Below are positions 8,712-16,247 of a DNA stretch of 44,970 nt, piece by piece (the first letter of the stretch is position 1; each line of letters opens with the position of its first letter). The notes under the pieces were generated by a model. That model did not search any database and was not told the DNA's origin. It worked only from the letters and a program-made list of their open reading frames with translations. The translations under genes and the position numbers were made by a program. The stretch comes from a bacterium HR20 (GTDB lineage Bacteria > Bacteroidota > Ignavibacteria > Kapaibacteriales > NICIL-2), in assembly GCA_002898675.1 (NCBI GenBank), contig BEHW01000002.1:1-44970 (forward strand), written 5' to 3'.

Positions 8712-9188
8712 GTGCACCGAGACGATATTTCCTTTGTCGCAGGCAATGCGTTCGAACCGCAGTCGCCGCAGTGGCGCGAAACGATCGTTGACTGCTTGGA
8801 ACGCCAGGAGTTTCTCAAGCTCGTCGGCGCGCAAGTGACTTCAATCGAGCCAGGGTATATTGAGGCAGTACTCTCGCTCGAGGAGCACCACAAACAGCAC
8901 GACGGCATCGCCCACGGTGGCGTTATTGCAACGCTGGCGGACATCGTTACTGGATTTGCCGCGTACACGCTCGTCGCCGAGGGCCAGTTTACCGTGACGA
9001 TTGACATGACGGTCAGCTATTTGGAAGCAGCCCATCATGGGATGCTCCGCGCAGTCGGGCGTGTTCTTCGTCACGGGAAAAGCGTAAGCTTTGCGCGTGG
9101 CGAGATTTTCTCCAGCAATGGTTCGCCTGCCAACGAACGATTGATTGCCATTGCCCAAGCGACGTTTGCAATTCGGCAACGAGCATAG
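8712..9188 (+). CDS. PaaI-like hotdog-fold thioesterase
   Basis: 158 residues with a single hotdog domain (about 25-150). The motif HDGIAHGGVIATLADIVTGFAA matches the PaaI/YdiI group, in which HGG and the following Asp form the acyl-CoA thioesterase site; the later block VTIDMTVSYLEAA is the usual beta-strand with the NxxY-like element. It probably hydrolyses a cytoplasmic aryl- or acyl-CoA, but the substrate cannot be told from sequence. The start is GTG 8712, 18 nt after the dnaE stop; no suitable in-frame ATG is nearby. It is probably co-transcribed with dnaE and with the sensor kinase that starts 8 nt later. I see no functional link among the three. Confidence 0.85.
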   Translation: MHRDDISFVAGNAFEPQSPQWRETIVDCLERQEFLKLVGAQVTSIEPGYIEAVLSLEEHHKQHDGIAHGGVIATLADIVTGFAAYTLVAEGQFTVTIDMTVSYLEAAHHGMLRAVGRVLRHGKSVSFARGEIFSSNGSPANERLIAIAQATFAIRQRA

Positions 9189-9196
9189 CGTCGAAC

Positions 9197-11143
9197 ATGC
9201 AGACCACTGGCTACATCGAGTCGTTAGTTTCGGCAATCATCGCACCGTGTGAGCACCTTCCCACGGGCAGCCAGTCGGCAGGCACCCCATCCTTCGAGGA
9301 GCTGCTTGTTTACACCGAAGCATCGCTGGCAGTATGGCGATTTCCACAAGTGCGTCAGTATGCACAACGTTTAGCAGACCATCCCGGGCGCCTCAATGAG
9401 CACTATCAATGCATGGTGATTTCGCTTTCGGCGCGCTTGGCACTTGCAGCTGGTGACCCACAAGCTGCCCTCCGAGGAACCGCTACTGCCATCGAGCAAG
9501 CAAGCTCGCCAGCTCTACGTGCGCTGATTCACTACCAATGGGCTGCAATGCTCGAAATGATCGGAAACTATCCGGACGCATTGCGCGCGTACACTGATTC
9601 GCTCAAGAATCTGGACAGCTCCAACGATGTTCTCGCTGTACTTGCTCAGCTGGGAGCTGCACGCATCGAAGGAGCATTGGGTGATTATGCTACTGCCCTT
9701 CACATCCTCAATTCCCAGCAAGACAGTTCTGCGTCAGCAAGTACGCATGATGTTGTCCGGCTCCTTCACATAGCGCACCGTGCAGAGCTTCTCACAGCAA
9801 GCGGTCAGCCAGACGAAGCACTTGCACTGCTTTCATCGGTACGCCCCGCTGCTGTCACTCCTCGGACAACATATGCAGTAGCCTTGATTGATCTTGCACT
9901 GCTCGGTGCGTATTATGCAACCCAGCAGTGGGATATTGCTGGTTCGTTCGGAGAGGCGCTTGCGCAGCGCATGGAAGAAGAAGCGCTTCCTTACCTGGCT
10001 GCACGTGCACGATATCAATATGCGCAGTTGTTCAGCGATCCAGGCTCGCCGTACTACAGCCCACCCCTTGCGTTGGAGCATCTCCGCCGTGCACTCTCGC
10101 ACTTGGAGCACGTACCATTTTGCGACCTCCACGCATGGATTCACCTTCGACTTGCGCAGACTTACCGTGCGATCAAACACGACAGGAAAGCATTCATCCA
10201 TTTGGAAAAGTTCACCGACTTCCACTCTTCCGCGCTTTCTCTTCGCACTGCGCACGCAATAAAAGAGACCGAAATTGAGCTTGTAACCCGTCAGCGAGAC
10301 CTTGAGATTGCCGATCTGCGCCGCCAGAATCACGAGCTTCAACTACAGCTTAGCAACGCTCTTGCTACCGTGGAAGAATACAAGCAACGTATGGAGGACC
10401 AAATTGCCTATCTCGGTGTTGTCGCCCACGACCTGAAAAATCCCCTTGCGGCAATCATGATGAGCGCATCTGTCCTCCTCGAACGCTATGGGCAAAAGCT
10501 CACGAAAGACGAGCTGGAAAAGCACACCAGTGCAATCATCCGTACTGCCGAATGGATGAAGGACCTCGTTACTCAGCTGCTCGATTTTACTGCGCTCTCG
10601 ACAGGACGGCTGACACTCGCGATAGAGCCAGTTCACGCGGCTTTGCTCTTTGACACAGTCATCGAAGCGTATCGTGTCCGAGCGCTGGCAAAATCGCTTA
10701 CGATCCACAAGCATTACCACGCAGCCGATCTCTACGTCCTCGCTGACAGCCGTCGCTTGCAGGAATGCTTGGACAATCTCCTCTCGAACGCGATCAAGTA
10801 CTCGCCGCTCGGTCGGCAAGTCCACTGCTCAATCGAGCAACATGGGGAGCACCTCCGTTTCCTTGTCCGGGATGAAGGTCCTGGGCTAAGCCAGCAGGAG
10901 CAAGAGCGCCTCTTTCGTGAATTTACCCGTGCACGCTCGGCAGCAACCGGCAGCGAAGGTGGAACTGGACTCGGCCTCAGCATTGTTCGGCGTTTCGTCG
11001 AGGCGATGCACGGTAGTGTTGGCTGCACAAGCGCTCCAGGCAAAGGAAGCACATTTTTCATCGAGCTTCCGATGGCCCCACCACCGCGCGGAAACCAAGA
11101 GCATCTGCATCCTTCGGTACAAGAACTCATGCAGTCATCCTGA
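9197..11143 (+). CDS. Soluble TPR-containing sensor histidine kinase
   Basis: 648 residues. There is no signal peptide or membrane segment, so it should be cytoplasmic. Residues about 50-340 are alpha-helical with TPR-like repeats (for example around 110-150 and 300-335); about 350-400 form a Gln/Glu-rich coiled coil. A HisKA domain follows with the H-box VVAHDLKNPLAAI, the phospho-acceptor being His411, then a HATPase_c domain with N-box NLLSNAIKYS (Asn527 and Asn531), G1 DEGPGLS and G2 GGTGLGLSIV near 590. All kinase motifs are present. No response regulator is encoded nearby, so it is an orphan kinase whose partner is elsewhere. The TPR part probably senses a protein partner; the signal is unknown. 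A 94-nt gap follows. Confidence 0.9.
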   Translation: MQTTGYIESLVSAIIAPCEHLPTGSQSAGTPSFEELLVYTEASLAVWRFPQVRQYAQRLADHPGRLNEHYQCMVISLSARLALAAGDPQAALRGTATAIEQASSPALRALIHYQWAAMLEMIGNYPDALRAYTDSLKNLDSSNDVLAVLAQLGAARIEGALGDYATALHILNSQQDSSASASTHDVVRLLHIAHRAELLTASGQPDEALALLSSVRPAAVTPRTTYAVALIDLALLGAYYATQQWDIAGSFGEALAQRMEEEALPYLAARARYQYAQLFSDPGSPYYSPPLALEHLRRALSHLEHVPFCDLHAWIHLRLAQTYRAIKHDRKAFIHLEKFTDFHSSALSLRTAHAIKETEIELVTRQRDLEIADLRRQNHELQLQLSNALATVEEYKQRMEDQIAYLGVVAHDLKNPLAAIMMSASVLLERYGQKLTKDELEKHTSAIIRTAEWMKDLVTQLLDFTALSTGRLTLAIEPVHAALLFDTVIEAYRVRALAKSLTIHKHYHAADLYVLADSRRLQECLDNLLSNAIKYSPLGRQVHCSIEQHGEHLRFLVRDEGPGLSQQEQERLFREFTRARSAATGSEGGTGLGLSIVRRFVEAMHGSVGCTSAPGKGSTFFIELPMAPPPRGNQEHLHPSVQELMQSS

Positions 11144-11182
11144 ACGTTGCGCGAGCACAAAAACCCCGTAGCATTGCTGCCG

Positions 11183-11190
11183 TAATTTTG
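11183..11190 (+). promoter_or_regulatory. Bacteroidota-type -7 promoter element before the ferredoxin operon
   Basis: TAATTTTG is an exact TAnnTTTG match in the 94-nt gap between the histidine kinase and ferredoxin genes, 47 nt before the ferredoxin ATG. No TTTG element stands 19-21 nt upstream, so the call rests on the -7 element and its position only. Confidence 0.4.
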
Positions 11191-11237
11191 CCTCGGCTGC
11201 AGCAGGCGCATCGTATTGTTCACCATCACGCACACGT

Positions 11238-11585
11238 ATGGCACTCTACATCACTTCAGACTGCATCAACTGTGGTGCATGTGAGCCAGAATGCCCCAAC
11301 ACCGCCATCTACGAACCCGGCTCAACGTGGACGTTGGCAGGTGTTGAGTACCATGACTCGACCAGTCCAGGCGGCTTCAAGCGTGACTTTTGGTCGGATC
11401 AGTTCTACTTCATTGTTCCAGATAAATGCACCGAGTGCATCGGATTCCACGATGAACCGCAGTGTGCTGCAGTCTGCCCAGTTGATTGCTGCCTACCGGA
11501 TCCGCTTAACCCTGAAACGCCAGAACAACTCCAAGCGAAAGTTGCCTACCTCGATTCGATTGATCCCAATCGGCGCAGACTCTAA
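11238..11585 (+). CDS. YfhL-type dicluster 4Fe-4S ferredoxin
   Basis: 115 residues. The first motif is CxxCxxCxxxCP (Cys9, 12, 15, 19) and the second is CTEC (Cys64, Cys67), then eight residues to Cys76, then CPVDC (Cys80, Cys84). The spaced second motif with a 'CIGFHDEPQC' insert is typical of the YfhL/Alvin group of two-[4Fe-4S] ferredoxins, which carry electrons at low potential in the cytoplasm. The linker between the clusters (about residues 21-62) is longer than in short clostridial ferredoxins. It is followed after 12 nt by the amidohydrolase gene and seems to head a three-gene operon. Its redox partner is not visible in the window. Confidence 0.9.
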   Translation: MALYITSDCINCGACEPECPNTAIYEPGSTWTLAGVEYHDSTSPGGFKRDFWSDQFYFIVPDKCTECIGFHDEPQCAAVCPVDCCLPDPLNPETPEQLQAKVAYLDSIDPNRRRL

Positions 11586-11597
11586 CGCATAAGCCCA

Positions 11598-13124
11598 ATG
11601 ACAATCGCATTGCAAGGCGAGCTGACCATCGTCCGGGGGAAAATTGCAGCGATCGAGCCACGCGCAGGTGGGGTAACGATTCGGAGCGGCACGCGTCGCG
11701 TTGAATTCCCTGGCGGATGGGCGTTCCCTGGCTTGGTTGATGCTCATGCGCACGTAGTTGGCCTCGGACTGGCATTTCGGGAAGGGTATCTCCGAGACGC
11801 TCCCTCGAAACACGAATGCATCGAACGTCTCATCGCACACGGCCCCAACCGAGGTGAATGGATCGTTGCACGTGGTTGGAATCAAGAGCTGTGGTCTCCC
11901 CCTCTTTTCCCAACGCGCTACGACCTCGATAGGGTGTTTCCTACTACTCCAGTGGCGCTCACGCGGGTAGATGGGCATGCGCTCTGGGTCAACTCCTCAG
12001 CACTGGAACGCGCCGGCATTACTGCTGCTACACCGGACCCCGCTGGGGGCGCAATAGTGCGCGACGAACATGGCATGCCAACAGGGATTCTGCTCGATGC
12101 CGCAATGGAGCTTATCCAGCAGTACATTCCCGAACGAACACTCGAAGACATCGAACACGCGATCATCGAAGCAACCGCTGCAGCCAGCAGCGTTGGTCTT
12201 ACAGAAATCCACGACATGGACGTGCTTCCGGAACACCTCCCAATCTTTACCCAGCTTGCTGAGCAAGGTAAACTTCACTGCCGCATCCTCTCGTGGGTAC
12301 GCGGACAGCGCTTTGAATGGCACTCAGCAGGTGTACTACCGACGACCGGTGAGTTTCATCGTGTAGCAGGCATTAAGCTTTTTGCTGATGGTGCACTTGG
12401 CAGCCGTGGTGCAGCGCTGCTGGAGCCCTACACCGATGATCCAAGCACGCACGGGATCCTGCTCCTGACTGTCGAAGAGATCGCCGAGAGAATCAAGCGA
12501 GCACTCGACGATGGATTTTCCTCGATCGCTGTCCACGCAATTGGCGATCGCGCTGTACGAACCGTCCTCGACGCCTTCGAGCAAATTCAGCAGCGCTACG
12601 TTGCACTCGACAACGTTCGGCTCCGCATCGAGCACAGTCAAGTAGTTCATCCCGACGATCTGCCGCGCTACGTGCAGACTGGTGCGATTGCCTCGGTGCA
12701 GCCAATTCACTGCACAAGCGATGCCGCAATGGCAGAGCGCCGGCTTGGCACTCGCACAGCGACTGCGTACCGATGGCGATCGTTTTTGCAGCATGGGGTG
12801 CTGCTATGTGCAGGCTCAGACTTCCCTGTCGAATCCCACAATCCACTCAGCGGGATTGATGCCTTCTGCCGACGCATTCCTCCGGGGAGGGAACATCCCT
12901 GGTACCCCGAGGAACGCCTTTCAGCAACGGAGGCAATAGAAGCCTACACGATCAATGCTCACCGCGCTGCTGATATGAGCTACCGTCGTGGGTGGCTGGC
13001 TGTAGGGATGGATGCGGACATCACCATTGTCGACCGCAACATCGAGGTATGTCCAGCTGAAGAAATTCTCCAGGCTCGTACATTAGCGACCGTCGTTGGT
13101 GGCACGCTTTACGAACACGCATGA
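11598..13124 (+). CDS. YtcJ-like metal-dependent amidohydrolase
   Basis: 508 residues of the amidohydrolase superfamily (Amidohydro_3, YtcJ/NfdA group). Motifs in order: FPGLVDAHAHV with metal ligands His50 and His52, GWNQELW, ADGALGSRGAALLEPY, HAIGDRAV, RIEHSQ and GSDFPVE. These follow the family exactly. There is no signal peptide, so a cytoplasmic hydrolase of a C-N bond is likely. Relatives include N-substituted formamide deformylase, but most members have no known substrate. The N-terminal region before the barrel is slightly short (about 35 residues). Start ATG 11598 is 12 nt after the ferredoxin stop; the TGA overlaps the next ATG by 4 nt, so the next gene is translationally coupled. 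Confidence 0.88.
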   Translation: MTIALQGELTIVRGKIAAIEPRAGGVTIRSGTRRVEFPGGWAFPGLVDAHAHVVGLGLAFREGYLRDAPSKHECIERLIAHGPNRGEWIVARGWNQELWSPPLFPTRYDLDRVFPTTPVALTRVDGHALWVNSSALERAGITAATPDPAGGAIVRDEHGMPTGILLDAAMELIQQYIPERTLEDIEHAIIEATAAASSVGLTEIHDMDVLPEHLPIFTQLAEQGKLHCRILSWVRGQRFEWHSAGVLPTTGEFHRVAGIKLFADGALGSRGAALLEPYTDDPSTHGILLLTVEEIAERIKRALDDGFSSIAVHAIGDRAVRTVLDAFEQIQQRYVALDNVRLRIEHSQVVHPDDLPRYVQTGAIASVQPIHCTSDAAMAERRLGTRTATAYRWRSFLQHGVLLCAGSDFPVESHNPLSGIDAFCRRIPPGREHPWYPEERLSATEAIEAYTINAHRAADMSYRRGWLAVGMDADITIVDRNIEVCPAEEILQARTLATVVGGTLYEHA

Positions 13125-14311
13125 ACCTCGAACGTCAGCAGTGGTTTTACCGCGATCACTACACTCCAGAGCGTTATCGCCGTTTGAAAGAGCACCTGCA
13201 ATCGGAACTGCGCACTCGCATTGACTTCCGCATCCTGGAAGCCCCAGTCTTCTGCTCATCCGAGCTGCGCAGCGCTATCGCCGAGGCTTCGCTTACGCTC
13301 GTTTTGCAGTGCACAACGCCTGAGTATCTCGGCCGCGCAGTCGAGGAAGCAATTCCTCCCAGATACCGAATGCCAAAGGTGCCTCCACATCCAACGTGTG
13401 CTGTCGTGGACTTTGCCATTTCGATGGAAAGCGGAGCAATCAGACCGCGTCTTGTCGAGCTCCAAGGTTTCCCATCGCTCTTTGCCTACCAGCTCTACCT
13501 TGCCGAAGCCTACCACTGTGCCTACGAGCTACCCGAAGAGTTCTCCCCTTTTTTCGATTCCGCACTTACGACCGATGAGTACCGCACATTGCTGGAGCGA
13601 TGGCTGCTAGGATCGCATCATCCGGATAACACTGCCCTTGTTGACTATCGCCCGCTCGAGCAGAAAACCTATCCCGACTTTGCAGCAACATACTTGCTCA
13701 CCGGCATGGCGCCAACGGACATCCTCGACTTGGTTTGTGCAGAGCGAACACTTTTCCACCAACGCGGCGGAGCACTGCAACCGCTGCGGCGCATATACAT
13801 GCGTGCGATACCCGATGAGCTGGAACAGCACAACGTCGAGCTTCCCTTTGCATGGAACGATCCGCCTGACGTCGAGTGGGTAGTGCACCCGAACTGGTAT
13901 TTCTTGATGAGCAAGTATTCGCTGCCATTCCTGGAACATCCGACGGTTCCCCGCGCGATGTTCTGCGATAGTGTCGAGAGGATTCCTCCCAAAGGTCGCT
14001 ACGTTCTCAAGCCGCTCTACGCCTTCGCAGGAAAAGGAGTCAATCTTTCGCCAACCGACGAAGATCTCCGCGCTCTTCCTCCAGAGGAAAAACACAATTG
14101 GTTGCTCATGGAGAAAATTGACTACGCACCAGTTCTCCCAACACCGGAGGGAAATAACTTCCTCGAAATCCGCTGCATGGTACTCTGGGACGACGATTCC
14201 CGCCCGCGCCCGACAATGTCTCTTGTTCGAAGTGGCCGCGCCGCAATGATGGGTTCCCGGTACTTGACAGCTCCCTGGACGGGAGCTTCGATTTGCTTTT
14301 TCGAACAGTGA
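13121..14311 (+). CDS. Uncharacterised protein, probable ATP-grasp-like enzyme
   Basis: 396 residues, not a family I can name. It has no signal peptide or membrane segment. Several features suggest an ATP-grasp fold: VLKPLYAFAGKGV (Lys297, Gly304-Gly306) looks like the ATP-binding lysine and glycine-rich loop, WLLMEKI resembles the ATP-hinge, and LEIRCMV followed by a conserved-looking SLVRSGRAAMMGSRY resembles the metal-binding and substrate parts. An earlier element VELQGFPSLFAYQ (around Glu113) recalls the 'E-N-x-P-T-x-L' region of glutathionylspermidine-synthase-like, permuted ATP-grasp ligases. Such enzymes join a carboxylate to an amine using ATP. The gene overlaps the amidohydrolase by 4 nt and converges on speA, 19 nt away. 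The fold is inference and the reaction is unknown. Confidence 0.6.
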   Translation: MNLERQQWFYRDHYTPERYRRLKEHLQSELRTRIDFRILEAPVFCSSELRSAIAEASLTLVLQCTTPEYLGRAVEEAIPPRYRMPKVPPHPTCAVVDFAISMESGAIRPRLVELQGFPSLFAYQLYLAEAYHCAYELPEEFSPFFDSALTTDEYRTLLERWLLGSHHPDNTALVDYRPLEQKTYPDFAATYLLTGMAPTDILDLVCAERTLFHQRGGALQPLRRIYMRAIPDELEQHNVELPFAWNDPPDVEWVVHPNWYFLMSKYSLPFLEHPTVPRAMFCDSVERIPPKGRYVLKPLYAFAGKGVNLSPTDEDLRALPPEEKHNWLLMEKIDYAPVLPTPEGNNFLEIRCMVLWDDDSRPRPTMSLVRSGRAAMMGSRYLTAPWTGASICFFEQ

Positions 14312-14330
14312 CGACTAAAGCGTAATAGCA

Positions 14331-16244
14331 CTATTCCAGATACGTGTAGCCGTACAATCCTGAGCGGTACATCGCCAGGAACTCTTTCCCCTCATGGAGC
14401 GTGATCATGTTCTCCTTGACTGCTTGCATGACCCACGTTTCCATCGTTCGTACAAGTCGTTTCGCGGAGAACTGCACGTAGTCGAGCACATCTTCGACTG
14501 TCTCGCCTTCGATGATTTGGTCAATCCAGTAACTATCCTCATCGCAAACAATATGCACAGCGTTGGTGTCTCCGAAGAGATTGTGCAAGTCTCCCAGGAT
14601 CTCCTGGTAGGCTCCGACCAAGAACACGCCGATGTAGTATGGCTCACCGTCCCGCAGGTCGTGGACTGATAGGTATGGCAGCGTCTCCCGAATGCCGATG
14701 AAGCGATCAATACGCCCATCGCTATCGCAGGTGATATCGTGGAGCGTTGCGCGACGGATTGGCTTTTCGTTGAGCCGTTGCAGCGGCATGATCGGGAAGA
14801 GTTGATCAATCGCCCAGGAATCTGGGAGTGATTGGAAGAGGGAGAAGTTGCAGAAGTACTTGTCGGCAAGCAGCTTTGGGAGGATGCGGAGTTCATCCGG
14901 GATATGGCGAAAATCCTGCGCGTAGCGATTGACGGCTGTTGCGAGACTCCAGAAAAGTCGTTCGACTTTTGCACGCGACGGCAAATCGAGTAACCCGAGC
15001 GCAAACAGTTCGAGCGATTCCTCGCGCAACTGGAGCGCATCGTGCCAAACTTCCATGATGGTGCGTGGGGAAATGTTGTTGAGCAAGGTGTAAAGCTCAC
15101 GCACAATCTCATGGTCGTGGGGTTCGATGCTGTGGCGAGTGTCATCCCAGAGTGGCGTTGTCGCAGTCTCAAGCACGTTGAAGACGAGAACCGAATGATG
15201 CGCCGTCAATGCTCGTCCGGCTTCCGTAATCACGTGCGGATGTGGGAGGCTGTGGCGATCGGCTGCATCGAGAAGCGTCGCGATTGCATCGTTCGCGTAC
15301 TCCTGGATCGAGTAGTTGATGCTACTGGCGATCGTTGTCCGCGAACCATCGTAATCAACGCCCAACCCACCTCCGATATCCACATACTCGATCGCACACC
15401 CCAAGCGGTGGAGTTGAACGTAGAACTGTGCGACTTCTCGCAGACCAGCTTTGATTTTTCGAATGTTCGTGATCTGAGAACCAAGATGGAAATGGATGAG
15501 CTTGAGCCAGTCGAGAATTCCCTCGCTTCGCGCCAGCTCCACTGCCTCAAGAAGTTCACTTGCATTGAGTCCGAACTTACTCTGATCGCCGCCCGATTCC
15601 TCCCACTTACCACTTCCGCTTGCTGCAAGCCGAATGCGAATGCCGATGTTTGGCACAACATTCAACCGCCGAGCAATCTGCAGGATAAGCTTGAGTTCGT
15701 TGAGCTTTTCGACAACGAGAAAAATTTTCTTCCCCATCTTGTGCGCCAGAAGCGCAAGCTCGATGAAGTCTTCGTCCTTGTAGCCGTTGCAAATAATGAG
15801 CGCCTCCGGGTTGTCCATGATGGGAAGGACAGCATGCAGTTCTGGCTTGGAGCCTGCCTCCAGGCCGATGTTGAACTTCTTGCCGTAGCGGACGATTTCC
15901 TCGACAACGGGGCGCTGCTGGTTGACCTTGATGGGATAGACGTTGTAGTACTTTCCACGGTAGCCGTACTCGCTTCGTGCTCGATCGAAGCAGCCGCTAA
16001 TTTTCTCGATGCGATGGTCGAGGATGTTGGGGAACCGCAGCAGCACCGGCGGATTGATATCCTTGAGTGCAAGTTCGTCCATCAGCTCGCGGATGTCAAT
16101 GGCAGGACCGTTATCCTTGCGCGGCTTGACGACGACGTTACCTTTCTCGTTGATGCCGAAGTACCCAATCCCCCAGCCTGCAATGTTGTAGAGTTCGGCT
16201 GAGTCCTCTACCCGCCATGTTCTCAACGCAGCGACCTCCATCAT
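14331..16244 (-). CDS. speA: Biosynthetic arginine decarboxylase
   Basis: 637 residues, the length of SpeA, a PLP enzyme of the alanine-racemase fold that makes agmatine from arginine on the way to putrescine and spermidine. The PLP lysine is Lys106 in YPIKVNQQ; other family blocks include GLEAGSKPEL, IRLAASGSGKW, HFHLGSQI, GGGLGVDYDG and EAGRALTAHHSVL. The C-terminal region has VCDEDSYW, with the substrate-site Cys. Two ATGs in a row (16244, 16241) are possible starts. The start is 3 nt after the stop of the nuclease gene, so it should be the last gene of the receptor-lipoprotein-nuclease transcript. No agmatinase or agmatine deiminase gene is in the window. Confidence 0.95.
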   Translation of the reverse strand: MMEVAALRTWRVEDSAELYNIAGWGIGYFGINEKGNVVVKPRKDNGPAIDIRELMDELALKDINPPVLLRFPNILDHRIEKISGCFDRARSEYGYRGKYYNVYPIKVNQQRPVVEEIVRYGKKFNIGLEAGSKPELHAVLPIMDNPEALIICNGYKDEDFIELALLAHKMGKKIFLVVEKLNELKLILQIARRLNVVPNIGIRIRLAASGSGKWEESGGDQSKFGLNASELLEAVELARSEGILDWLKLIHFHLGSQITNIRKIKAGLREVAQFYVQLHRLGCAIEYVDIGGGLGVDYDGSRTTIASSINYSIQEYANDAIATLLDAADRHSLPHPHVITEAGRALTAHHSVLVFNVLETATTPLWDDTRHSIEPHDHEIVRELYTLLNNISPRTIMEVWHDALQLREESLELFALGLLDLPSRAKVERLFWSLATAVNRYAQDFRHIPDELRILPKLLADKYFCNFSLFQSLPDSWAIDQLFPIMPLQRLNEKPIRRATLHDITCDSDGRIDRFIGIRETLPYLSVHDLRDGEPYYIGVFLVGAYQEILGDLHNLFGDTNAVHIVCDEDSYWIDQIIEGETVEDVLDYVQFSAKRLVRTMETWVMQAVKENMITLHEGKEFLAMYRSGLYGYTYLE

Positions 16245-16247
16245 TGG

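Noticed and set aside
14312..14330. Small inverted repeat AATAG-CA-CTATT between the ATP-grasp-like gene and speA
   Set aside because: A 5-bp AT-rich stem with a 2-nt loop, which is too weak to be a terminator.
15042..16202. A 386-codon open frame on the plus strand
   Set aside because: It is antisense to speA, whose PLP and family motifs are complete; the shadow frame has no domain.
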